Assembly: GCA_963920575.1 (NCBI GenBank)
Contig: OY986973.1
Span: 21,991,851 to 22,055,850 of the forward strand
Length of the DNA: 64,000 nt
Source: Narthecium ossifragum
Lineage: Eukaryota > Streptophyta > Magnoliopsida > Dioscoreales > Nartheciaceae
Reading direction: 5' to 3'
Shown: positions 33,488-44,300 of the stretch, piece by piece
Layout of the letters: each line of letters starts with the position of its first letter
Position numbering within the stretch: position 1 is the stretch's first letter
Translations under genes and position numbers: made by a program
The notes under the pieces: model-generated
Told to the model about the DNA's origin: nothing
Database searches by the model: none
What the model saw: the letters and a program-made list of their open reading frames with translations, nothing else

Positions 33488-35834
33488 AACCAGCTGACAA
33501 AAAATAAAGAGTTTTACACCTCTGAAGCGTCAAAAATTTCTATTTCACATCCCATTGACAAAATGTTTGACCCCCCCACTCTTTAGATAACCTTGCCAGT
33601 AGCCTGAGGTGGTTGTTGCCTAATCTCATCTTGAATAGGTTGGGCCCCAAATAGTTGGTTTGGCCGAGTCCCAAACTTGAATTGCATAACATAACAATCA
33701 ATTTTGATTAGTCTAATCCAAACTAGTTTCATTACACTTATCTAACACTAATGATATTTGGAAAATTCCAAGCACTCACACTTTCAGGTGGGTGGAGTAC
33801 TTCCAGAAGCAGGTCTGGGAGGAATTCATAAAGATGGTGCCTTCCTCACCTCTCCTCCTCCAGCTGCCCTCCACACCTCTCCTCCTGTCCCTCTCCCAAC
33901 ACCACCACATCTTCCAGAACTTACACTCTCAGTTGGAGTAATTTTAGCAGTGGGTATTGGAGGAATCTATGAAGATGGTGCCTTTGGGATCTCTCCAATT
34001 CCAGGTGCCCTCCACACCTCTCCTCCTCGCCCTCTCTCATCACCACCACCTCTCTCAGAACTAGTTGTTGCCATCCTCACCTCTCCTCCTCTCCCTCTCC
34101 GAACACCACCAGCAGTAGTGGATGTAGCATTATCTTTTGAAGTAGTAGTGGTTGTACCATTAATTCTCTCCACAGGTTTAGGTTAAGAGGTTTCTTACAG
34201 CTTCCTTTGTTATGTCCATACTCCCAACAATTCTTGCATCTTACTGTTGTGTTTCTCATCTTCAATTTTGTACTGCTTTGGGGCTCATTAGACTGCCTTT
34301 TTTCTGACTTTTTTAGGCCTACTAGGTTGTTTCCTATAAGGAGATGGTAATATGGGATCTCTAGCTACCTTTTCCCACATCATAGGACCATTCACAGGTC
34401 TAATCCAGCTGTTGTAACAATGCATTGATTTTTCAATCTTGTAGCAGCCATCTACAAAGTTTTCAACCTTCTTTATGTCATGAAATATGCAATTGATTGC
34501 ATGTTGGCAAGGAAGACTAGAAACATCCCATAAATTGCAACTGCAAGTCTTAGTTTCCATATTTACTATGAATTTCTCATACGAACTTCAAACTTCAGAC
34601 TCACTACATCCACAATAGTTTTGTGACCAATTCCTTACTTCCTTCTTCAATATCTCCAGCTTCTTTTGTATAATTGGCCCTATTGTTCCTTCCATTCCTT
34701 GAATTATTTGTTTCTTCTCCCTCAGCTTTGTCATCATATTGATCCTAATGTCCTCAAACATGCTGATAATTGGTTACTCCCTAGCAGTCTTAATCATGGA
34801 GTTTAATAACTCGGCATTGTTGTTAGTCTGCATGTCACGCTTTGGGAAGGTACTGTATGCATGCCTGCACCAGTACCTGAGCTCCAATAAACTCAAGTAA
34901 ATGAATGCCTCTTCACTTTTTTTTTTTGATCTCCCACATATCAAGCTCAAACTTTGGCTTGATTGTTGCACGAGCAGCTCTATAGTAAAGATCTTACACT
35001 TTTCAGCTTCTGAATGCTTTAGCAAAGTTTTGGTAGAGATGCCTAACACAAAATCTGTATTCAGAGCCTGGCATGATAGCTTCAATTGTAGGAATCAATC
35101 TCTAAAACAGAAAAAATCAAACATTAGCATACAACTAATACTATGTAGCTTGATAACATAGTTAATGTCAAATTGAATCTTACCTTTTGTTGGTCTGTGA
35201 TGACTGTAAAAAAAGATCCTTTGGCAAACCCTTTGTCATTAGCAAGAAGCTCTAAGAACCACATGCAAGCATCCTTATTTTCAATCTTTATTGCAGCAAA
35301 TGCCAAGGGGAATATTTGGTTTTTTGTATCCACACCCACATCTACCTACAATTGGCCACCATATGGCCCCTTCAAATGACAACCATCCAATCCTATGACA
35401 AGTCTACAACCAATCTTGAACCCCTATTTGCATGCATGCATGCACATGTACATCCTCTCGAAATAACATTTACCATCGGATACATATTTGTCTTCAATTT
35501 ACAAGTGATGCCAGAATTACTTCTAAGAATCTCTTGGCAGTATTCTCTCAACTGATTGTATTGCTCAGCCCATCCTCCCTCAAAGTACCCTAGAGCCTTT
35601 TTTCTGGCTCTACGTGCCTTTGATATGATTATCTCTATAGCACAATCATTTTTTTACCGTCTCGTGGAAACTGCTGAGCTTCATGTTTGGGTCAAGTCTA
35701 AACCCATCTCTGTACCTTTTGGCCAGCCAACCAGCCTTTACAAACCTGTTGGTGTGCTGCCTATAACATGTGTGCTCATTTCTAAGGGTCCTTACTTGAA
35801 ATGTATCTGACCTCTGTACAAAGGATGCATGTAT

Positions 35835-38147
35835 TGTGAGGACCTGCCCCTCTACCCCTGTGGCTCGTTGTAGACCGCAAGGGCAATTTGGTAAATTACG
35901 CATTGTTGGTTTGTTTCACACCCGCGTGTGCACACACTGGCCTTGTATGTGTTAGTGTTTGTTTAGAACAGTTAGGTGGACCCGGGATCGGAAGATCCCA
36001 GCTCGGGCGCGCGAAAGCTTACCTTTGGGCAGCTGACGACCCTTGAGCGATCGATCGCTCCTTGGGACGATCGATCGGACTCGTGAGCAAGTCGGTTTGT
36101 TTTGATCCGAGGCGAGAACGATCGATCGCTCCTTGGAGCGACTGATCGGAATCGCGTCGGTGGCTTTTCTGCTTCGCGAGGACGGCCACCGCTGGCCGTC
36201 GCTCTCCTCTGTCAGAGGGGGGGAGGACTTTCCCTCCCCTCCCCTCACTTTTCCCCCCTTCCCCCGGTTTTCCCCTCCCCTTTCCCCTCCTTTTCTTCCC
36301 CTCCTCTTCCTCCTTCTCCTCCTTTCTTCTCCCTCTTTCTTTCTTCTCCCGAGAGCCCTGTTTTTCCCCTGTTCCGGCAACCAACCTTCCTCACCTCCGT
36401 TCTCCCTCCTCCGACCATCTTTTTGGGTGTTCTAAGGCTCGTTGGATTCGTGACAACGAGAGGAAGATCCCTGAAGTGATTTGGAGGCTTGTTAGCGATC
36501 AAATCGCGGGGAATCAGCCGAGGAAAGCGCAACTAGGTAGGGTTATACCTACTGTGTTTATTTCGGGTTTTCTCTAGATCTAGCCGTTGGATCTTGTTGA
36601 TTCTTGTTTTGTTGGACTGCTTATGCCTTGTAGAATAACTGTTTTGAGTTTCATGTTAATCAGTTGAGATTTGAGTAGGTTTTATGTATGATTAGTCTAG
36701 GATTTCTGGTTTTCTGCTGTTCTTGAGAAACAGCCAGCTTGCGGCGAGTTTTCCGGCCTGCGTGTACATGATCTTGGCTTTTCATAAACATAAGAGTTGT
36801 AGATCTATTCGTTAGCTTTCCATTCCACCTTGTTTCGTAATTTGACTATTTTTCTACGATTTCTTATGAATTGTTTGCTGGAGGGCTGCGTTGCAGCAAT
36901 TAATGGGTAAGTTAGTTAGATTAATGATTTTGATTAGCGTTTTCCAGTTAATCCAACCGTTGGATGATTATGAATTTTGGATATGATGATCCTGATATAT
37001 ACACCTACTGGTGACTAAATTGGATCTTGAATCCGACGTCGTTTGGACGTCGGATCGACGGGATCAATTAGCCCCTAAGTGGTGGTTTTGGGTGTTTGAA
37101 TATAATATTATATTTCAGAATATTATATTATATTGTTTACTGTTCATCAGCGGTTTTCGGGGTTGCTTCCCGTTGCAGGAGTTCGCGGTTGACGGTCGTG
37201 GTACCGTCGTAATGCCGGGACCCGCTGCGGATCGGCTGGCAGCGGTCGGTAGTACCGCTGCCGCGATTCAGTAGACTTATATGATGCTTGACATACTGTT
37301 ACATGTTTTGCTTCTTATCTGTGTATGTCATAGCATGCATTCCCTGTTGTGCATTAGTTGCATTGGTTAGGGCGTGGGTGATCTTTGGGTCGCCGTCCCG
37401 AGGCTGGAAGCTCGGACTTAGCCCTAGGACCGGGGTTGGGTAGTTTGGAACCGGTTGGAATTGTGGTGTCCAGTCGATTTCATGATAGGCTTAGATGACT
37501 GGTACACTGGTTACTTGATGATCGTAGAGGTTGTGTCGGCCTTGAGTCGGGTGCTAAGGTGTAGCCGGTGTCCCACTGTGCTGACCTATAGTGTCGCCAG
37601 TGTTGTTCCTGTTACTGAGTGCCGTCCCTGGGCCTCAGGGACATGCGATGGGGTTGTGGGACCCCTGTATACACCCAGGTCCTACTTGAGGGCGACACTG
37701 TTGCGTTTCCCTCTTCCTTCTGTGTGTCGTAATGAAGATCCCTACTGAGCTTAGTGCTCACTCCTACCCGGGCTGCGTTTTGCAGGTGCAGGCGTCAGTT
37801 CTTCCTCTGTGGCCCCTACCGGGCAGTTGGTTGGCGATGCGGCGGCGCCTGGTGGCTTTTGAGAGGTGGTGATCGTTTATTGCTTTTACCTTATGTTAGT
37901 TAGTCTCCTACAGGAGCAATGTTGTACTTTGAATCTTCCCCTCTCCGAGGATTTGTATAATCAACACTTTGAGTTTTAATCTGTGGTCTGATGTTGTTAA
38001 TTGTTGTTTTAATTGAGGGTGCTTTGGTGAACTGTTAGGGAGACCAATAGGTTAGAGGGAACCCTCGCCAGCTTTGTTTTCCGCGTTTTGTAGGTTCCGG
38101 TTCACGTCGCCCGGCCCGGTTGGGCTTTCGCGGGTCGGGGCGCGACA
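35835..38147 (-). mobile_element. Solo LTR (2313 bp), TSD TGTAT
   Basis: On the minus strand it begins TGTCGCGCCCCGACCCGCG at 38147 and ends GGTCCTCACA at 35835. TGTAT flanks both ends (35830-35834 and 38148-38152). It is the inverted relative of 11309-13739; the two share the block GAACTCCTGCAACGGGAAGC. It carries CGATCGATCG palindromes (about 36044-36150) and a pyrimidine-rich plus strand (36225-36420). It cuts the MULE transposase between its acidic N-terminal region and its zinc finger. Confidence 0.95.
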
Positions 38148-38517
38148 TGTATCCTCCAAGGGCACTATCCTTTATCATATTCAACTATAGTTCTGCCACT
38201 TTCAATTTTCTTGAATTTCAGGTTATCGCCACCCATCACACCATAATCTTTGATGGCCTCCTTGAAATCTTCTGTTATGGCAAAAAGCATGCCAACTACA
38301 AAAAGGCCATGAAAGTCTCCAATTCTCCCTTCTCTGTACAAAGGGTACTTCACAGTTTGTTCTTCATCTGAATCTGTTGGGAGACTCCTGAGCTCATTAT
38401 CTTGTAACTCATCTAACACATACCCTACCCCTGTCATGCTATTTGTCTCTCCAGCTCCCCCCCCCCCCCCAACAGGCACATCAAAAGTTTGGAAACCGGG
38501 CTCCGTGAATGCCTCGT

Positions 38518-38599
38518 AAAGGAAATCATCATCTTCATTTGTAGTGTCTTCCATTTGTAAAGGAAATCATCATCTTCATTTGTGGTGTCTTCCATTGGC
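38518..38599. repeat. 41-bp tandem duplication in the transposase
   Basis: AAAGGAAATCATCATCTTCA starts at 38518 and again at 38559. The 41-bp step is not a multiple of three, so it shifts the transposase frame. Confidence 0.9.
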
Positions 38600-38698
38600 T
38601 CACATATAGTATTGTCTGAGGAAACCAAGTTAGTAGCAACATCTTCTTCAACAACAACAACATATTCTACATAAGCAACAACAGCTTTGCCCTTCCTA

Positions 38699-39304
38699 AC
38701 AACGCGGTTTTCGAGAACCTGAAGCTTCCTCCAGCACAGCTCACCCGGCTAATTGCAAGGCAAGTTAAAGAATTTTCTCTCTTAGTCTCTCGTCATCATG
38801 TCCCTGCTTCTTCTCCAACCTCTCTTCCTATGGACATGTTGCCGGTTCTCAGTGCTGATGCATCCGTCCGGGCTGGCAATGCCGGTTTGGGAGCTGCTCT
38901 CTTTAACAATGAGCACCATCCTATTTGGACATGGTGTGGATGCTGATCTGTCAACTCTGTGGTCGAAGCAGAAATCAGAGCGATTGAAGGGGGACTGCGT
39001 GCCTTATGGGAGCGAGGAGTTCGCTGTGTAGTAGTTGAATCGGACTCACTACTTGCCATCGGATATATCAGTGGTAGTCTCAAATGGCCTCATGCCCTTT
39101 CCGAACCTCTCATTTCAGTGTGGCGTCTAGCTTCCCAGTTTGTAGACATTGTGTTCGTTCATATCCCACGTGAGTTTAACTCTGTGGCTGATGGGCTTGC
39201 ATCTTCGGCCTGAGCGTATCATTTCGGTCACTTACCTTGAGGATTGTTGTCTGTAACTAGCCCACTGGCTAAACTAATAAATATATATATATATATATAT
39301 ATAA
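38699..39304 (+). mobile_element. LINE 3' end, 5'-truncated, 16-bp TSD
   Basis: AGCTTTGCCCTTCCTA at 38683-38698 and AGCTTTGCCTTTCCTA at 39305-39320 (one mismatch) flank the insert, which ends in a TA-rich tail (39280-39302). The plus frame encodes the end of an ORF2 RNase H: NAGLGAALFN, VEAEIRAIEGGLRALWE, VVVESDSLLAIGYI and REFNSVADGLASS. One stop codon (39 bp upstream of VEAEI) shows decay. Confidence 0.9.
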
Positions 39305-40401
39305 AGCTTTGCCTTTCCTAAGCCTACCATCTTCAATATGCATAGTCTGTTCCTCTTCAATATGTACAACCTGCTCCTCTTGGTCACTGTGAACAAACCC
39401 CTTATCTGCCACCATAGCCTCTTCTCCATTATGAACATCTTCATCTTCTACCACCGCAGGACCAGTGATGACATAAATTTCTTCTTGTTGATTTATATTG
39501 TGTTCAACATAGATATGAATGTACTCAGCTTTTAACCCTAGTGGTCCCATATCAAGAACATGCTGATCAGTCATCAATTCTCTCAGCTTATCCTGTGTGA
39601 GCTTAGCATTTGGGATCAAATACCACAACTTCTTATAACTGGGGTAATCTAGTTTTTCCACCATGTCTTCCACATTCATGTGCCCCATAGTGTCTAGGAT
39701 CACAGTGGTCAACATAATCCACTTTACCTCCCACATAAACTAGTGAAGAGCCTAAAATACTCTGTTGGAAATGCCCCTCATGGTGTAAATTGATCGTGAA
39801 GTCCATCCTGCATGGAACAAATTGTGTAGGCAATATAATATCAATAGAGGACATGATATGGAGCACATACATGATGACTAAATAACATTGACATTGAGCT
39901 TAGTGGATTGATTAAACAATGTGCACATCATGATGAGAGATTAAAGTAAATCATGAAAGAAAAAAGAAAAAAAAACATGAGACATGGAGCACATGCAAGC
40001 ATCACTGGGACTACAATTTTACATGAAACATGTGGTACAAAGTCAGTCCATCACTGGGAACTTATTGATGACTAAATAACATGACGTGAGGTTATTTAAC
40101 AATATTAAATAATATGAATCATATGTAAACATCATTGTGACCACTATAGTTGGTAGGTGCTCATCATTCAAAGTCAGTAAATCTAGGTCATCCATAAATA
40201 AAATTAAACAACCCATGCTATAATAGAGGGCAATAGGTCATCCATGTAAATCTAAACATCCAAAAATGGTCATTTTGCATGGTCATCGGATCCGGCCTCC
40301 AAAGGATGTATGTTACCAAGATTAAGGGCATGCAAGGGTGATAAAAAAATCCGTAATAGAAGGCAAAAAGATGAGAGGAACTTACCTAACATTTGTTAGC
40401 C

Positions 40402-40699
40402 TCGTCGACGGCGAAGATTCCGGCGAAGCAGCGGTGGAGGTCGGTTTCACTCCGTGATTAGGGCGAGGAAAATCCTAAATAAATTTGACCATGTTTACTC
40501 ACGAGTACTCACGGGGCGAATAAGGGGAGACGGGTCAAACCGGGTCATGTGCGACCTATTTAGCCGATTTGTTGTTACCCTGATTAACTACGTTAGGCGT
40601 TTGGGTCCAAAACGGTCATTTTTATAAATTAAGTGCAATTTGTCACGTCTTAAAACACAGGGGTAAATTGACAATTTCCCAAACTAGATGGGAGTAAAA
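40402..40699 (-). repeat. Right terminal inverted repeat of the MULE
   Basis: The complement pairs with 31099-31395, more weakly towards the interior. It ends about 675 bp upstream of the start codon of the next gene. Confidence 0.8.
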
Positions 40700-41148
40700 T
40701 GTTACTAACACTATTTTTTAAGTAAAATTTAAGTAGCTTTATGAAGGATTTCAAAATCTTTAAGTTCAACGAGGCACTGATACCAGAGGGAAGCTAATTT
40801 TGATTGAGGCAACTCCAATTCGTTATCAGCTCGTTAGATAGTTGAGCTAAAAATCCAACTCGTTATCATTTTGATCGAGTTGTTATCGAGTTATGCTTCA
40901 AGCTGATATCGAACGAACTTCGGGCTGAACTGCCAATCCTACTTCCAAGTCCAATGTCAACCCTATAATCCCACAATTCCAAAATCTAACTCAACCCAAT
41001 CTACCAAGTATGAACCAACTCCACCGCATCCAGTCTCACACGGTCACACCTCTATTAAGTGCCGTTAATTCCAGTAGCGTTTCGCCTCTCCGGGCCACTC
41101 AAAAGCCTTGAGACGTGGCATCCTTTTCTGCGCGCCATCTGTTCTAAA

Positions 41149-41180
<32 letters not shown>

Positions 41181-41374
41181 GAAGAGTGCCAACGAACTCG
41201 CCCAAGAAGAGAGGCGCTGCTAATAGACTTGGCTGCGCGAGCACCGCGTCCGTGAGAAAAGTTATCTTCTTTCTAGTTCCAATCGATTCCTTGCCGAATT
41301 CGGGGTTTAGAGGCGAAAGCCCAGCAAGAAAGGCGTCGAAACGAGGGTAACAGGGGTGGAGGAAGGGGAACCAG
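40700..41374 (+). promoter_or_regulatory. Promoter and 5' leader region of the Rossmann-fold gene
   Basis: Unique-looking sequence with a (CT)n run at 41150-41180 likely in the 5' leader, as is common in plant leaders. No clear TATA box was identified. Confidence 0.4.
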
Positions 41375-44300
41375 ATGAGGACCGTCTTCTCTCGTTTGAT
41401 CCAGGCACAGTCTCGGCTCTCCGGGTTCTAGTAAGACATCATCTTGCTAATGCCCCTCGTTGCGTGTCAATTCTGACCTACTTTTGGGAATATTATGGGT
41501 TTTGGATGAATTGGGCTTGTTCTTGTTAATTTTGTGTGTTTTTTGACCGTTTGGACACTGGTATTACCCATTTGTGTTTTTTAATTGCACTTTGCGGATG
41601 GTTTTTTTTTTCTTTTTCGTGTGTCATATTGGGTTTCTTGTTTGGGTTCTGTTGTTTGTTCTGTAATTGACACTTAAAGTGCTCTTAAGATTTCTAGAAG
41701 AGATCAGTTTTTGGTATAAAGTTTGATGCAAAACTTTAATTTGGATTCTTTTATAAAATTTCCGTAGTAGTTCAGGTGTATTGAGAAATGGGAGGTTGTT
41801 ATCGACTGATTCTAATCACATCGATGAGCCCTTCAAAGTTGAGGAAGCGGAGACAGTACAAGCACCACCACCTCCATCTGAGAAGGTTACTTACATTACG
41901 AGTTTTGATCACATTTGTTACGGTTTTACTATACTTATGTGCTGTGAAAACTGAAAATTGACCTGGACCACATTTAGTTGCTTGTGTTGGGTGGGAATGG
42001 ATTTGTCGGTTCACATGTTTGCAAGGAGGCTTTGAATCGGGGGTTGACTGTTTCAAGTCTTAGCAGGTATGTTTGGTTCCATTACATATTTCTACTTATA
42101 TTGGATATGTACAGCTTGCACACATGTTTGAGGAAGCCTACAACAACCATTTTTTATCTTGTACCCTTCTCAGTCCAATGCAGGATACACCCATGAAGAT
42201 GTAATTATCATATTGGTATAAAATAGTTTGGTTCATCTTCTAGGAGAGCAAGCTCTCTTGCTAATAAGGTTGTCTTGTTTGTTTTATTAGTTGATGGTTA
42301 CATGTTTTACAAAGCTCACAAGTAACTAAGCGAAACAGAAGGAATTGATAAAGTGCTAAGTGGTTTTCTCTGAAATGAGAGGGGGGACAACTAGTTGATG
42401 GAGTTAGAGAATAAGAGGAGATATGAAGGAGCTGATACTTGATAAGGAAGATCATGAACACACATGACGAGAACATCTCCGACGTGATAAAGAATTTATT
42501 CAGCACAATAAATTTTCTTCTTTCCTATGTAATGCTGAGCTATACTCGGTGTGCATAGAATTCACGGTGTTGAATCATCTTATTTAATATAAATTTATGC
42601 TCTGGTCAGACCTTCAAGTAAGGCTGGAAGCTGAAATTCTAAACTTCTACTCTGTGTCCTCCTTTATCTGAAAATTAGGGGTGTAATTGAGCTGAGCCGG
42701 GCCAAGCCGAGTATCAACATGTTCATGTTCGTTCATTTTTGTTTTTATCGAGCATGAGCTTTGGTCGAGCTATGAAAATCCTGTTCATGCTTGTTCATTT
42801 AAGATATTATCGAGCTTGAGCCTGTTCACGAGTATTAATTGAGCTTGTTCTTTAGTAATGAGCTTGTTAACAAGCATTAATCAAGTTTAGACTTTATTTA
42901 TTTTTCAGTTTTCTTTCTCATATCTGTATGCTTTGTATACTCAGTTCCTTTATACCTATTATGCCAGTTGGTTTGCTGTTGTGCCCTAATGTTTCAGTCT
43001 CACATATTTCGGCTTAGTAGGTGAAATGTTTCCTTTTGATCTATCAAACTTCTGGCTTTTCCTGAGATTTTTTGTGGACTATTTTTTTTTTGTCTCTTAC
43101 AGATCTGGAAGGTCATCTATACAAGAGTCTTGGGCTAATAGAGTTGAGTGGCACCAAGGTCGGAATGCCCTTACATTACTTCTGTTTTTTTTAATACCTT
43201 TTTATTGGACCACCTAGGTCTCATATAGCTTCCTTTGGCAGGAAGCCTCCTAGTACCTGATTCGTTGAAGGATGTCATGAATGGGGTAACAGCTGTGGTA
43301 TGCTGTCAGTGCCTGCAAATGTTCTATCTGCTTGTGTCCTACATTTTTAATTTTTCTTCCAGCAAAATTAGTCCCTATTTTCTACTTTCTGTGAACAAAA
43401 ACAATTGAACTGGAGAAAGGACTCATGGAAATCAATTTTCAATTAAGAAGGAGCTAGTAAGATAATTTTACAGAAAGACCTGTGCAGCTTGAGTTGAATT
43501 ATGTGCAGATTAAACTTCTATAAGCTCTTGACATGATAGGTACATTGCATATGGTAAACTAGTGTGACCAGTCCATGATTAACTATCTTTATTTTTTGCT
43601 TTAGTTTCAGTGACGCAGCAGCTTTTCCTTTCCAAACTAGATCTGTCAGCATTTCTAATCTACACACTTAAAGTTAAGGATAATGAACCTTAACTCATGT
43701 AGAATTATATTGTGCTTCTCTCCTTTGTGCGATCTATGCATAAGTTCATATGAAGTTAAGGCTAGCATTCATGATATATCTGCTAATGTAACACATTTCA
43801 ATAGCTCTGAAACCTATGAGCTGATACCTTATAAGAATCTTATTGACCTTCTGCAGGTATCATGTGTTGGAGGCTTTGGTTCAAATTCAGAAATGTATAA
43901 GATCAATGGGACTGCAAATATCAATGCTATTAGAGTTGCATCTGAACAAGGTCTTTTCCTTGTAATTCAATGTATAGGATCAATGGTTTGCAAATGGCAT
44001 GAGTGGGAACATTTTATACGTGCTTTAATTATCCATCAGGAATTAGATTATGGTTTGTTTCCTTGATATGTTCTTTGTGGACTACCTATTTCTGTTTGGG
44101 GTTAAGTTATTCACTTGACCCTGTGTTCTTGTTATCTTGATCAATATGAGCATTTAGTTGATGTTGGTTATATATATCTTTGGGTTATTCAGTTGTTGGT
44201 CTGAACTTGATTTTTTCATAATATTAATCAGCGTAGTTAGGCTTTTTCTGTAATTTTTGCTTGTTTAAGTCTTTGTCTAGGATCATCAATTTTGCTATGG

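Larger units (their letters stand above)
33740..39872 (-). pseudogene. mudrA-like MULE transposase, disrupted
   Basis: In minus order: an N-terminal block with LHHEGHF and YVGGKVDYVD (39790-39690) that shifts frame into HMNVEDMVEKLDYPSYKKLWYLIP; an acidic region to 38153; a zinc-binding region TLRNEHTCYRQH with WLAKRY (about 35790-35730); a DDE core with GLDGCHLKGPYGG (about 35380) and FAAIKIENKDACMWF; an intron near 35195-35105; EYRFCVRHLYQNFAKAF (about 35060); a SWIM finger CSCNLWDVSSLPCQHAINC (34560-34480); and a zinc knuckle CKNCWEYGHNKGSC (34240-34200). Stops (for example after GPYGGQL), a frameshift near 39690, a 41-bp duplication and two insertions make it non-functional. The C-terminal region (33790-34130) is repetitive and rich in Arg/Gly codons. 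Confidence 0.88.
31099..40699 (-). mobile_element. Mutator-like element (MULE), about 9.6 kb, decayed and nested
   Basis: The left end TTTTACTCCCCTCTAGTTTGG and the complement of the right end TTTTACTCCCATCTAGTTTGG begin imperfect inverted repeats of about 300 bp (31099-31395 and 40402-40699). Both share AAATT(A/G)TCAATTTACC, ACGTGACAAAT and TTAATTTATAAAAATG blocks. Between them are a mudrA-like transposase on the minus strand and a GRF-type zinc-finger gene on the plus strand, a known MULE arrangement. A solo LTR (35835-38147), a LINE 3' end (38699-39304) and another LINE fragment (32996-33487) are inserted. I could not settle the 9-bp target duplication. Confidence 0.85.

Noticed and set aside
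35952..36532. Frames up to 142 codons in the inverted solo LTR
   Set aside because: Low-complexity Arg/Glu/Gly or Ser/Pro/Phe products of a pyrimidine-rich tract.
31090..40708. TGTTAACAA / TGTTACTAA as the 9-bp target duplication of the large MULE
   Set aside because: Two mismatches and unequal distance from the TIR ends; not strong enough to claim.
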